The notes: a model not told the origin generated them from the letters alone. A stretch of 12,100 nt of DNA from Prado023 sp049688395 (GCA_049688395.1 JBAVKQ010000158.1:1-12100), one strand, 5' to 3'; shown: positions 1 to 7,382, counted from the stretch's first letter. Program-made: numbers and translations.

Positions 1-12
1 GAACCGGGCGGC

Positions 13-2082
13 TCAGCCGGCCGCCGCCGCTGCCATCGCTGCTCGGCGCTCGAGGGCCAACTCGCGCACCCGGGCGAGGTCCTCGTCGGAGTAGACCCCG
101 TTCACGCCCGAGATCGCAGCCAGCTTCATCCCGTGCCGCAGGCCGATCTGGTAGATCTCCTTGACCTTTTCCCACTCGATGTTGCGGCCGACGGTGAACG
201 TCTCGAACCGACCCTCGAGGGCCAGCCCGATCGTCTCGGCCAGGCACGCGTAGGCCACTCCGGGCGGCAGCCCGATGTCGCGCATGTGCACATCTCCGGG
301 CAGTTCGATCTCGCCGGACTCGATGACCAGCACGTCGGGCCGCTTGGCCACGTCCTCGGCCGACAGGTCCAGTGGCCGCGCCACATCGGTGATCACGCAG
401 CCGGGCTTGACGGCCATGATGTCCAGTACGCGCTTGCCCGCCCCGGAGGTGGCCGTGACGATCACGTCCATCTCCGGCAGGTACTCGTGCGGGGTGGCCG
501 CGATGTGGATCTTCGCCCGTGGGTTCTCGCTCTCGAGGTCGGCCTTGAGGGCCAACAGCTTGGCGGTCTCCGGGGAGATCAGGTACAGGTCGTCGCTGGC
601 CAGGGCCAGCAGCCGGGAGCAGACCGAGCCGATCGCACCGGTGGCACCGACGACCATGGCCTTGCCCGCGATCCGACCGGCGTTGTCGCTCTCGGCCAGG
701 CCGAGGCGCTCCAGGGCATCGTGGGCGGCCCACAGGGCCCCGGACGCGCTGTAGCTGTTGCCGGTCGTGATCGGCAGCGGGGCCTGCTTGGCCACGGTGG
801 CGCCCGCGTCGCCGACCACCTTCGTGAATGCTCCCAGGCCCATGATCTGGGCGCCGAGCTTCTTGGCCTCCTCGCCGGCCTGCAGCAGCCGGGCATAGGT
901 GAACTCCGGGCTGTGCGCCATGAGCTCCTTGGGGGTCCCGCCCACGGTGATCAGCCAGCCCTCGGCCTCGTCGCCGGTGGGGGAGACCACGCCGGTGATC
1001 CGCCCGTACTTGATCGGCGGGGCGTAGGCCATGCCCTTCTCGACCAGATCCATCACCTGCGAGGGCGCGAACCGGTTGATCGTGTGCAGTGGTTCGATGT
1101 TGGCCAGGTAGCCCTGGGACAGCGGATGGATCACGAACGCGAACCGGCTGCGCCGTCGGTAGCCGTTCGGGTACAGGACCCGGGGCTGCATCTGCGTCGA
1201 GACGATCATGTCGAGCAGGTCGTCGTTGGTCAGCCGGCCCAGCGGGCTGCTGGTGGCCGCGAGCATCATCGCCTCGAGCACGGCAGCAGTCACCGTGAAG
1301 TCGAAGGGCTGCGGGGTGGAGTCCAGCACCATGTCGACGTCCTTGGCCGCCAGCTCGGCCAACCGGTCATCGGAGATCGAGGAGGTCACCACGGACTTGC
1401 CCCGCAGGTCCTCGATCCCGAAGGCGTCGAGCTCCTCGTAGGTGGCCACGATGACATGGCTGTCGGCCAGGGCTCGGCGGGTGAGGCTGCTGCTCAGCCC
1501 GGTGCCCGGTGCCTTGATCTGGGCCTTGACCGAGCCGGGCAGTCGGTGCACCGGCCACATCCCGAGGTCCGCGGCCATCCCGACCAACGGGTTGCTGTGC
1601 GAGCGGCCCGCGAGGTTGAAGCGCAGCAGCGGGTCGGCGAACTCGAAGTTCTCGGTGTACTCGCGCAGGATGCGCACCGTACGGTCATGGTTGGTGCCAC
1701 CCAGGACCACGACCCGGGCGTTGGTGTAGTAGCCGGGCATCTCGGTGTTGACCTGCCGGATCGACCACTCCTGGAGCACCGCGCGCAGTGCGTGCCCGTC
1801 GGTGATGGGCACCAACCTGCTGCCGCGCTTGACCTGCTCCACGGCCTCCAGGTCGCCGTCGTAGAGCCCGGCGGCACGGGCCTCGCGGATGCCGGTGACC
1901 GCGATCACGTCGGCGTCGACGGCCCATTTGCGCACCAGTTCCTCGGCGGCGTGGACGTCGCCGTCGGTCCCGATCCGGCGCAGGTGGAACTCGCGGTCCA
2001 GGAACGTGACCGTGTGGTCGTAATCCCGATCGGAGCCGGCGAGGCTGACGTTGACCACCGACAGGGTGGGTAGAGATGTCAC
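13..2082 (-). CDS. Long-chain acyl-ACP reductase-like (AAR-like) protein with an extra N-terminal domain
   Basis: A 689-residue protein. Residues about 313-656 align by eye, nearly without gaps at the end, with cyanobacterial acyl-ACP reductase, which reduces fatty acyl-ACP/CoA to aldehyde with NADPH. Shared blocks are FAFVIHPLSQ (314-323), LGAFTKVV (416-423), TTGNSYSA (439-446), the nucleotide-binding VVGATGAIGS (477-486) and YACLAETIGLALEG (611-624). Cys613 falls exactly on the AAR catalytic cysteine (Cys294 in Synechococcus), with the same spacing to the GRN and RHG motifs that follow. Residues 1-310 have no counterpart in the roughly 340-residue cyanobacterial enzyme, and I do not recognise them; they contain Rossmann-like stretches such as ARVVVLGG (122-129). 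The tail is alanine-rich. The GTG start at 2082 is chosen for its AGGAG six bases upstream; a longer frame to 2202 would overlap the upstream SDR gene. Lies 35 bases after that SDR, so probably co-transcribed. Family is well supported; substrate is inferred. Confidence 0.72.
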   Translation of the reverse strand: MTSLPTLSVVNVSLAGSDRDYDHTVTFLDREFHLRRIGTDGDVHAAEELVRKWAVDADVIAVTGIREARAAGLYDGDLEAVEQVKRGSRLVPITDGHALRAVLQEWSIRQVNTEMPGYYTNARVVVLGGTNHDRTVRILREYTENFEFADPLLRFNLAGRSHSNPLVGMAADLGMWPVHRLPGSVKAQIKAPGTGLSSSLTRRALADSHVIVATYEELDAFGIEDLRGKSVVTSSISDDRLAELAAKDVDMVLDSTPQPFDFTVTAAVLEAMMLAATSSPLGRLTNDDLLDMIVSTQMQPRVLYPNGYRRRSRFAFVIHPLSQGYLANIEPLHTINRFAPSQVMDLVEKGMAYAPPIKYGRITGVVSPTGDEAEGWLITVGGTPKELMAHSPEFTYARLLQAGEEAKKLGAQIMGLGAFTKVVGDAGATVAKQAPLPITTGNSYSASGALWAAHDALERLGLAESDNAGRIAGKAMVVGATGAIGSVCSRLLALASDDLYLISPETAKLLALKADLESENPRAKIHIAATPHEYLPEMDVIVTATSGAGKRVLDIMAVKPGCVITDVARPLDLSAEDVAKRPDVLVIESGEIELPGDVHMRDIGLPPGVAYACLAETIGLALEGRFETFTVGRNIEWEKVKEIYQIGLRHGMKLAAISGVNGVYSDEDLARVRELALERRAAMAAAAAG

Positions 2083-2088
2083 GTGTGT

Positions 2089-2093
2089 CTCCT
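2089..2093 (-). promoter_or_regulatory. Ribosome binding site of the AAR-like gene
   Basis: Read on the minus strand this is AGGAG, six bases before the GTG at 2082. It decides the start of the AAR-like gene, because in-frame candidates further upstream lie inside the SDR gene and lack a comparable site. Confidence 0.7.
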
Positions 2094-2117
2094 GGGTGGA
2101 TGACGCGGTGGTCTGGA

Positions 2118-3209
2118 TCAGATCATCGCGTGGGAGTCGTACTCCGGGTGGGCGATCATGAAGTCGAGCAGGACGCCGGCATAGTCGGTGAAGGTCGGGC
2201 ACGAGATACCTGTGCCGACCAGGTCGGCCACGGCGTTGGTGGTGCTGTGCACGGTGCGGTAGGCGAAGTAGTCCAGGCCCTCGGCCGGCAGGCCGAGCAA
2301 CTTCTCGAGGCCCGGGATCCCGCCGAGCAGGGCGCGGGTCGCGCCCAACGGGAGCGGCACCCAGGTGACCCGCTTGCCCAGGTAGGAGGCGAAGGCATCC
2401 ACCAGGGTGCGCGCCGTGGGCGGGTGCGGATCGGTCAGGGCGTAGGTGCGTCCCTCGGACTTGTCCATCGCCGAGAGCGCGTCCATCGCGTCGATGACGT
2501 AGTCGCGGGGAACCAGCCCGAAGCGGACCTCGTCGGGGTCCCCGACCGCCGGCACGACAGCCAGCGCGGGTTGCCTGCGCAGGAAGGCGGCCAGGAAGTA
2601 CGGGCCGTCGTACTTCTGCGTCTCGCCGGTCCGGGAGTCACCGACCACCACGCCCGGCCGGAAGATCGTGGCCGGCAGGCCGGCGCGCATCGCGCGTCGC
2701 ACGAGCACCTCGGCCTCGAACTTGGTGGCCTCGTAGTGGTTGAGGAATCCCTGGCCCACATCGAGGTCGTCCTCGGCGAACAGACCGGGGTGGTCCCCGC
2801 TGACATAGCAGGTGCTCACGTAGTTCAGGCGCTCGAGCGTCGGATGGCTGATGGCGAACTCGAGCACGTGGGCGGTCCCCTCGACGTTGACCCGGCGGGC
2901 CACGTCCTCGGGTACCGACAGGTCGTAGACGGCCGCCAGGTGCCAGATCTCCCGGACCTCGGCCAGGCGCGCCCGGTCGGCGATGTCCAGGCCCAGGCCC
3001 TGCTCGGTGATGTCCCCGACCACCACCGTGATCCGGTCCCTGGTGTGCGGGTGCACCGCCTCGATCTGCTTGATCCGGGTGGCCGCCAGGGGCACGTGTT
3101 GAGCCTGGACGAGGCAGATGGCCTGATCCTCGGAGCGCCGCGCGAGGAGCCTGGGCAGCAGCGCCGAACCGAGGAAGCCCGGGAATCCAGTCATCAACAG
3201 GGAACCCAC
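2118..3209 (-). CDS. Extended SDR oxidoreductase, fatty-acyl/thioester-reductase type (NAD-binding 4-like)
   Basis: A 363-residue NAD(P)-dependent extended short-chain dehydrogenase. Counting from the GTG at 3209, the dinucleotide motif TGFPGFLG is at 7-14, HLAAVYDL at 90-97, VSTCYVSG with the catalytic Ser/Thr at 131-138, the YEATK catalytic Tyr/Lys pair at 159-163, and RPGVVVGDSRTG at 184-195. The glycine motif and the STCYVSG block resemble the reductase domains of fatty acyl-CoA reductases (male-sterility family) and carboxylic acid reductases more than sugar epimerases. There is no signal peptide or clear membrane helix. It is the first gene of a leftward pair with the AAR-like protein, which suggests a role in reducing acyl groups or aldehydes; the substrate cannot be read from sequence. 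The start is uncertain: GTG 3209 has GGAGG eight bases upstream, ATG 3215 has the same GGAGG only two bases away, and GTG 3224 would give 368 residues. Confidence 0.8.
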   Translation of the reverse strand: MGSLLMTGFPGFLGSALLPRLLARRSEDQAICLVQAQHVPLAATRIKQIEAVHPHTRDRITVVVGDITEQGLGLDIADRARLAEVREIWHLAAVYDLSVPEDVARRVNVEGTAHVLEFAISHPTLERLNYVSTCYVSGDHPGLFAEDDLDVGQGFLNHYEATKFEAEVLVRRAMRAGLPATIFRPGVVVGDSRTGETQKYDGPYFLAAFLRRQPALAVVPAVGDPDEVRFGLVPRDYVIDAMDALSAMDKSEGRTYALTDPHPPTARTLVDAFASYLGKRVTWVPLPLGATRALLGGIPGLEKLLGLPAEGLDYFAYRTVHSTTNAVADLVGTGISCPTFTDYAGVLLDFMIAHPEYDSHAMI

Positions 3210-3217
3210 GTCCATCG

Positions 3218-3222
3218 CCTCC
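3218..3222 (-). promoter_or_regulatory. Ribosome binding site of the SDR gene
   Basis: GGAGG on the minus strand, eight bases before GTG 3209 and only two before ATG 3215. The spacing favours GTG 3209 as the start. Confidence 0.5.
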
Positions 3223-3238
3223 ACTAGGTGTTTCCAGC

Positions 3239-3254
3239 GCCCGGGAACCCGGGC
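3239..3254. promoter_or_regulatory. Perfect palindrome in the SDR/AAR operon leader, candidate operator
   Basis: GCCCGGGAACCCGGGC has two 7-base arms around an AA centre. It lies 30 bases upstream of the SDR start, between that start and a TAGGAT -10-like box on the minus strand at 3264-3269. The placement fits a repressor site or a leader hairpin. Such GC palindromes also arise by chance in DNA of this composition. Confidence 0.3.
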
Positions 3255-3263
3255 AGTGCTGCG

Positions 3264-3269
3264 ATCCTA
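3264..3269 (-). promoter_or_regulatory. Possible -10 box of the SDR/AAR operon
   Basis: Read on the minus strand this is TAGGAT, which fits the actinobacterial TANNNT -10 consensus. It lies in the intergenic region between the divergent SDR and hemE genes. I find no convincing -35 element at the right distance, so this is a weak call. Confidence 0.25.
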
Positions 3270-3377
3270 CTGGCCGGTAACTTCCGGTGGCGCATCCAAA
3301 GGTCCCCCGATCATGCCCGGACGGCCCGGTTGGCGCAGCCCGGGCGGGTGCGCCGGGCGACATGCGACGATTGCCCG

Positions 3378-4541
3378 ATGACTTCCTCGCACTCCGGTGC
3401 CGACCCCGTGCAGGTGCCGACCCGTGCCGGCCTGGATGCCGATCATCCCGTCCTGGCTCGCCGGACCGACTTCAGCCCGCTGCTGCGTGCGGCCATGGGC
3501 AGGGCCGTGCCGCACACCCCGGTCTGGTTCATGCGCCAGGCCGGCCGCTCGCTGCCCGAGTACCGCAAGGTCCGATCCGGGGTCGGCATGCTCGAGTCCT
3601 GCTTCGACGCGGACCTGGTCGTGGAGATCACCGACCAACCGGTGCGCAGGCACGGGGTGGACGCCGCGATCCTGTTCTCCGACATCGTGGTGCCGCTCAA
3701 GGCGGTCGGGGTCGACCTGGACATCGTGCCCGGGGTCGGGCCGGTGGTCGCCGCACCGATCCGGGATGCCGCGGGGGTGGCTCACCTGCGCGACCTGCGA
3801 GCCGAGGACGTGGAGCCGGTGCTGGTCGCGGTGCGCCGGCTCACCGAGGCTCAGGGGCCGCTGGGGGCAACGCCGCTGATCGGATTCGCCGGCGCACCGT
3901 TCACTCTGGCCAGCTACCTGATCGAGGGCGGTCCGAGCCGTGACCACGCCCACACCAAGGCCCTGATGTACTCCGACCCCGCGTTGTGGCACGACCTGGC
4001 CGATCGGCTGGCCCGGATCGCCGGTGGCTTCCTGCGGATGCAGGTGCAGGCCGGAGCCAGCGCCGTCCAGCTGTTCGACTCGTGGGCCGGCGCCCTGCCG
4101 GCGGCCGACTACCGCGAGCTGGTGCTGCCCCATGTGCGCACCGCTCTGGGGCTGGTCGAGGACCTCTGCGCCGAGCACGGGATCCCGCGGATCCTGTTCG
4201 GGGTGGGCACCGGTGAGCTGCTGGGCACGATGTCGCAAGCCGGCACCGAGGTCGTGGGCGTGGACTTCCGCGTGCCCCTGGACCAGGCCGCGGCCCGGGT
4301 GCGGCCCGGGGCCGCCCTGCAGGGCAACCTCGATCCGGCCATCGTGGGCGCCCGGCCCGAGGTGGTCGCTGCCCGGGTCGACGCCGTGCTCGCCGCAGCC
4401 CGGCGCAGTGGCCGCGGGCACATCTTCAACCTCGGCCACGGGGTGCTGCCCGACACCGATCCCGACGTGCTGACCGGGATCGTGGCCCAGGTGCATGCAG
4501 CCGGACCCGTCGCCTCGGCGACCGGTGCGATCACACAGTAG
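3378..4541 (+). CDS. hemE: Uroporphyrinogen decarboxylase
   Basis: A 387-residue cytoplasmic enzyme that decarboxylates the four acetate side chains of uroporphyrinogen III to give coproporphyrinogen III. Seen in sequence: FMRQAGRSLPEYR (51-63, the substrate-binding MRQAGR signature), ILFSDI with the catalytic aspartate (98-103), GFAGAPFTLASY (169-180), QLFDSWAG (231-238) and FNLGHGVLP (350-358). The body matches the family over its full length; an extra N-terminal stretch of about 30 residues makes it slightly longer than usual. The ATG at 3378 is taken because upstream frames lack family similarity. It has no clear Shine-Dalgarno site; GACGAT at -12 to -7 is one mismatch from TANNNT, so it may be leaderless. 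First gene of hemE-hemY-hemQ, 70 bases before hemY, and divergent from the SDR/AAR pair. Confidence 0.96.
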   Translation: MTSSHSGADPVQVPTRAGLDADHPVLARRTDFSPLLRAAMGRAVPHTPVWFMRQAGRSLPEYRKVRSGVGMLESCFDADLVVEITDQPVRRHGVDAAILFSDIVVPLKAVGVDLDIVPGVGPVVAAPIRDAAGVAHLRDLRAEDVEPVLVAVRRLTEAQGPLGATPLIGFAGAPFTLASYLIEGGPSRDHAHTKALMYSDPALWHDLADRLARIAGGFLRMQVQAGASAVQLFDSWAGALPAADYRELVLPHVRTALGLVEDLCAEHGIPRILFGVGTGELLGTMSQAGTEVVGVDFRVPLDQAAARVRPGAALQGNLDPAIVGARPEVVAARVDAVLAAARRSGRGHIFNLGHGVLPDTDPDVLTGIVAQVHAAGPVASATGAITQ

Positions 4542-4611
4542 CGGCCCGGGTGTCGCACGCCACAGTCGGTCCGGAGACCCGACCGGCATGCACAGGTGGC
4601 ACAGTGGTGCC

Positions 4612-6129
4612 GTGACCGCGAAGAGGACTCCCCGCCGTACCGGCGCAGCAGCCGGTGAACCGAAGCCCCCTGCCGAGCCCGCGGCCCGCACGCACGTGGT
4701 CGTCATCGGCGCCGGCATCTCCGGGTTGGCTGCCGCCTGGTATCTGATCCGCACCAACCCCGAGGTCTGGGTCACCGTCCTGGAGGCCTCGGCCGAGGTG
4801 GGCGGCAAGCTGGCCGTCAGCGATGTGGCCGGGATCGCGGTCGACGAGGGCGCCGAGTCCTTCGTCGCGTCCCGGCCCGAGGCGCTCCGGCTCGCGCGCG
4901 AGGTCGGGCTGGAGGACGAACTGGTCACGCCGGTCGAGTACCAGGCTGCGCTGTTCAGCCGCGGCCGGGTGCGCCAGCTGCCCAAGGGACTCTTCATGGG
5001 CATCCCGACCGACCTGCGGGCGCTGGCCGCCAGCGAGGTGCTGTCCCCGGCCGCGGTGCTGCGGATCCCCTTGGATCGGGTGCTGCCGCCCACCCCGATG
5101 GGTGAGGACGTGTCGGTGGGCGACTTCGTCTCGGCGCGGGTGGGCCGGGACGTGGCCCGTCGGCTGGTCGAACCGCTGCTCGGTGGGGTCTACGCGGGGC
5201 GCGCCGAGGTGCTGTCCATGCAGGCGACGATGCCGGCCCTGTTCCGCGAGCTGCACCAGGACCGCTCCCTGCTCAGCGCTACCCGGCGGGTCGCCGGTGG
5301 TGGCATGGCCGCTGCCGGCGCCCGGCGCGGGCTGCCCTTCCGCGGGGTCGTCGGTGGGGTGGGCCGGGTGCCCGGGGCCATGGCCGCGGCCCTGGTCGGC
5401 AGCGGTGTGCAGATCCGGACCCGCACCACCGCCCGTGCGCTGCTGCGCACCGAGGCCGGATGGAAGGTCGAGGTCGGGCCGGCATCCTCGCCGGAACTGA
5501 TCGAGGCCGACGCGGTGATCGTGGCCATCCCGGCCGCGCCGGCGGCCCGGCTGCTGGCCGAGGTCGTGCCCACGGCAGCCCTGGAGCTCGCAGGCATCGA
5601 GGCGGCCAGCGTGGCCACGATCTCGGTGGCCTACCGGGCGCAGGACGTCCCCGCGGGGAGCACCGGGTCCGGCGTGCTGGTGCCCGCTGTCGAGGGTCGC
5701 ACGGTCAGCGCTGTGACCTACCTGGACCGCAAGTGGGACTGGATGGCGCAGGCCGCCGAGCGCCAGGGGCTTCGGATGCTGCGCGTCACCGCGGGTCGGC
5801 ACGGCTCCAACGAGGTGCTCCAGCGCAGCGACGCCGAACTGGTGGATCTGGTCGGCGTCGACCTGGAGCACCTGCTGGGGATCACGGGCACCCCGGTCGA
5901 CGCCCGGGTCGCCCGCTGGGGTGGCGCGCTGCCGCAGTACGCGGTGGGTCACCGGGCGCGCCTGGGACGGATCACCCGCGAGATGCTCGCCGAGCCACGC
6001 CTGGCCCTGTGCGGGGCGTCCTACGACGGGGTGGGCGTGGCGGCCTGTGTGGGCTCGGCCTACGAGGCGGCCGGCCGGGTCACCAGCGCCCTGACGCAGA
6101 GCGCGGGAACAGGCGGACGCCGTGGCTGA
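4612..6129 (+). CDS. hemY: Coproporphyrinogen III / protoporphyrinogen oxidase, FAD-dependent
   Basis: A 505-residue HemY-family flavoprotein. The N-terminal FAD-binding fold is clear: VVVIGAGISGLAAAW (29-43), an acidic residue ending the second strand (LEAS, 57-60), then GGKL (64-67) and DEGAESFVASRPE (78-90). The C-terminal family block ALPQYAVGH and the FAD-contacting LCGASYDGVGVAACVG are present. Because hemQ overlaps its end, the protein most likely acts as CgoX, oxidising coproporphyrinogen III to coproporphyrin III with oxygen, rather than as a protoporphyrinogen oxidase; this follows from the known coproporphyrin-dependent pathway of Gram-positive bacteria. The first 26 residues are basic and Pro/Ala-rich, ahead of the usual family start. 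The GTG at 4612 is preferred; ATG 4588 is an alternative, and neither has a strong ribosome site. The stop overlaps hemQ by 8 bases, pointing to coupled translation. Confidence 0.92.
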   Translation: MTAKRTPRRTGAAAGEPKPPAEPAARTHVVVIGAGISGLAAAWYLIRTNPEVWVTVLEASAEVGGKLAVSDVAGIAVDEGAESFVASRPEALRLAREVGLEDELVTPVEYQAALFSRGRVRQLPKGLFMGIPTDLRALAASEVLSPAAVLRIPLDRVLPPTPMGEDVSVGDFVSARVGRDVARRLVEPLLGGVYAGRAEVLSMQATMPALFRELHQDRSLLSATRRVAGGGMAAAGARRGLPFRGVVGGVGRVPGAMAAALVGSGVQIRTRTTARALLRTEAGWKVEVGPASSPELIEADAVIVAIPAAPAARLLAEVVPTAALELAGIEAASVATISVAYRAQDVPAGSTGSGVLVPAVEGRTVSAVTYLDRKWDWMAQAAERQGLRMLRVTAGRHGSNEVLQRSDAELVDLVGVDLEHLLGITGTPVDARVARWGGALPQYAVGHRARLGRITREMLAEPRLALCGASYDGVGVAACVGSAYEAAGRVTSALTQSAGTGGRRG

Positions 6130-6838
6130 GTCGGCGGAGTCGGGCAAGCGCCCGGGCCAGGGCAAAGCGGCCAGGGAGCTCAACGAGCAGATCCGCTACA
6201 CCATGTGGTCGGTGTACCGGGCGGTTCCGGGCGCGGCGGCCGGGCCCAGCCCCTTCGACGTGGCCGGCGTCGTGGCCCAGATGGCGGCCCGGGACGTGGT
6301 GCTGCGCGGCGCGTACGACGTCGGTGGGCTGCGGGCCGACGCCGACGTGATGCTGTGGTGGCATGCGGGATCGGCCGAAGAGCTGCAACGGGCCTATCGC
6401 GCGGTCGCCGACGCTGCCGGCCGACGGCTGCTGCCGGTCTGGTCGCAGATGGCGCTGCACCGGCCCGCGGAGTTCAACCGCTCGCACGTGCCGGCGTTCC
6501 TGGCCGACGAGCGGGCCCGGGACTGGGTGTGCGTGTACCCATTCGTGCGCTCCTACGAGTGGTACCTGCTCGAGGAGTCCGAGCGCCGGGCGATGCTCGT
6601 CGAGCACGGGCAGATGGGACGCGACTACCCCGACGTCCGAGCCAACACGGTGGCCTCCTTCGCCCTGGGCGACTACGAGTGGATGCTGGCGTTCGAGGCC
6701 GACGAACTGCACCGGATCGTGGACCTGATGCGCCACCTGCGCGGTTCCACCGCGCGCCGGCACGTCCGCGAGGAGACGCCGTTCTACACCGGACGCCAGA
6801 TGAGCATCGAGGCCCTCGTGGCGCTGCTGCGGGGTTGA
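6122..6838 (+). CDS. hemQ: Coprohaem decarboxylase (chlorite dismutase family)
   Basis: A 238-residue HemQ/ChdC protein, the last enzyme of the coproporphyrin-dependent haem pathway. It oxidatively decarboxylates two propionates of iron-coproporphyrin III to give haem b. Active-site residues fit the actinobacterial type: His122 (SHVPAF), Tyr139 (VYPFVRSYEW) and His162 (EHGQMG). Their separations of 17 and 23 residues equal those of the distal His118, catalytic Tyr135 and proximal His158 described for Corynebacterium diphtheriae ChdC. Firmicute enzymes carry Gln at the distal position. The conserved LGDYEWMLAFE block follows at 182-192. Length is normal for the actinobacterial family. The GTG start at 6122 lies inside the hemY end (8-base overlap), consistent with an operon. 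No ferrochelatase is seen next to it; the 3' side is the convergent msrB. Confidence 0.95.
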   Translation: MAESAESGKRPGQGKAARELNEQIRYTMWSVYRAVPGAAAGPSPFDVAGVVAQMAARDVVLRGAYDVGGLRADADVMLWWHAGSAEELQRAYRAVADAAGRRLLPVWSQMALHRPAEFNRSHVPAFLADERARDWVCVYPFVRSYEWYLLEESERRAMLVEHGQMGRDYPDVRANTVASFALGDYEWMLAFEADELHRIVDLMRHLRGSTARRHVREETPFYTGRQMSIEALVALLRG

Positions 6839-6845
6839 GGGCAGT

Positions 6846-6889
6846 GCTGATCAGTGCGTGGCTGATCAGGTGCGTGGCTGATCAGGTGC
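6846..6889. repeat. Three-copy direct repeat (GCTGATCAGGTGCGTG) between hemQ and msrB
   Basis: Three adjacent copies of a 15-16 base unit: GCTGATCAGTGCGTG (6846-6860), GCTGATCAGGTGCGTG (6861-6876) and a truncated GCTGATCAGGTGC (6877-6889). Each carries the palindrome TGATCA. The third copy covers the msrB stop codon and last codons. It fills the short gap between two convergent genes. Confidence 0.85.
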
Positions 6890-7376
6890 CCGTGCGTTCT
6901 CCGGGTTCCTCGTCGGCGGGCGCCGCCGCGGATGCCGAGGTGGCCGGCGCCAGGCGCATGCTGATCGAGTTGATGCAGTAGCGCAGATCCGTGGGCGTGC
7001 CGTAGCCCTCCCCGGCGAAGACGTGCCCGAGGTGCGACCCGCACGCGGCGCAGCGGACCTCCGTGCGCGACATGCCCATGGATCGGTCCTGGATCTCGAT
7101 GATCGCGTCCCCGGCCAGTGGCGAGAAGAACGAGGGCCACCCGCAGTGCGAGTCGAACTTGGTGTCGCTGCGGAACAACTCGGCACCGCACGCCCGGCAG
7201 GCATAGATTCCCTGACTCGCCGTGTCGGTGTACTCCCCGGTGAACGGCCGTTCGGTGCCGCCGCCGCGGAGCACCGCGCGCTCTTCGGGACTGAGCTGCG
7301 CGGCCCACTCGTCCTCGGTGTGCGAGACCTCGTAGGGGGTGCCGTCGGGGCGGGTGGCGGAGACGTGATGACCCAT
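6882..7376 (-). CDS. msrB: Peptide-methionine (R)-S-oxide reductase
   Basis: A 164-residue MsrB, which reduces methionine-R-sulfoxide in oxidised proteins using thioredoxin. Seen in sequence: a zinc-binding CRAC pair and a second CAAC pair, the substrate block HCGWPSFF, GHVF, and RYCINS near the C-terminus with the catalytic cysteine. The tail after the domain is low-complexity Ala/Pro/Glu and runs into the three-copy repeat that holds the stop codon. There is no signal peptide, so it is probably cytoplasmic. The ATG at 7376 is the first plausible start and has no Shine-Dalgarno site, but a TACCGT box sits exactly at -12 to -7, as expected for leaderless transcription. Monocistronic: convergent with hemQ and divergent from the polymerase gene. 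Confidence 0.96.
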   Translation of the reverse strand: MGHHVSATRPDGTPYEVSHTEDEWAAQLSPEERAVLRGGGTERPFTGEYTDTASQGIYACRACGAELFRSDTKFDSHCGWPSFFSPLAGDAIIEIQDRSMGMSRTEVRCAACGSHLGHVFAGEGYGTPTDLRYCINSISMRLAPATSASAAAPADEEPGERTGT

Positions 7377-7382
7377 GCGTCA

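Noticed and set aside
133..2073. 646-codon open frame on the plus strand opposite the AAR-like gene
   Set aside because: Its translation is rich in His, Arg, Gly, Asp and Val with no domain, the typical shadow of a GC-rich gene on the other strand. The minus-strand reading has clear family motifs.
2083..2202. Upstream extension of the AAR-like gene
   Set aside because: It would overlap the SDR gene by 85 bases and encodes an Arg/Pro-rich stretch; the GTG at 2082 has a good ribosome site.
3275..3290. Short direct repeat ACCGG-AAGTT-ACCGG in the SDR/hemE intergenic region as an operator
   Set aside because: Arms of five GC-rich bases are expected by chance in this DNA and nothing else supports a binding site.
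3228..3377. 50-codon upstream extension of hemE
   Set aside because: It covers the divergent promoter region, has no family similarity and lacks a ribosome site.
3267..5093. 608-codon open frame on the minus strand opposite hemE and hemY
   Set aside because: It spans two well-supported genes and their gap, has no recognisable domain, and its composition is that of antisense GC-rich DNA.
4531..6183. 550-codon open frame on the minus strand opposite hemY
   Set aside because: Shadow of hemY; no motif and biased composition.
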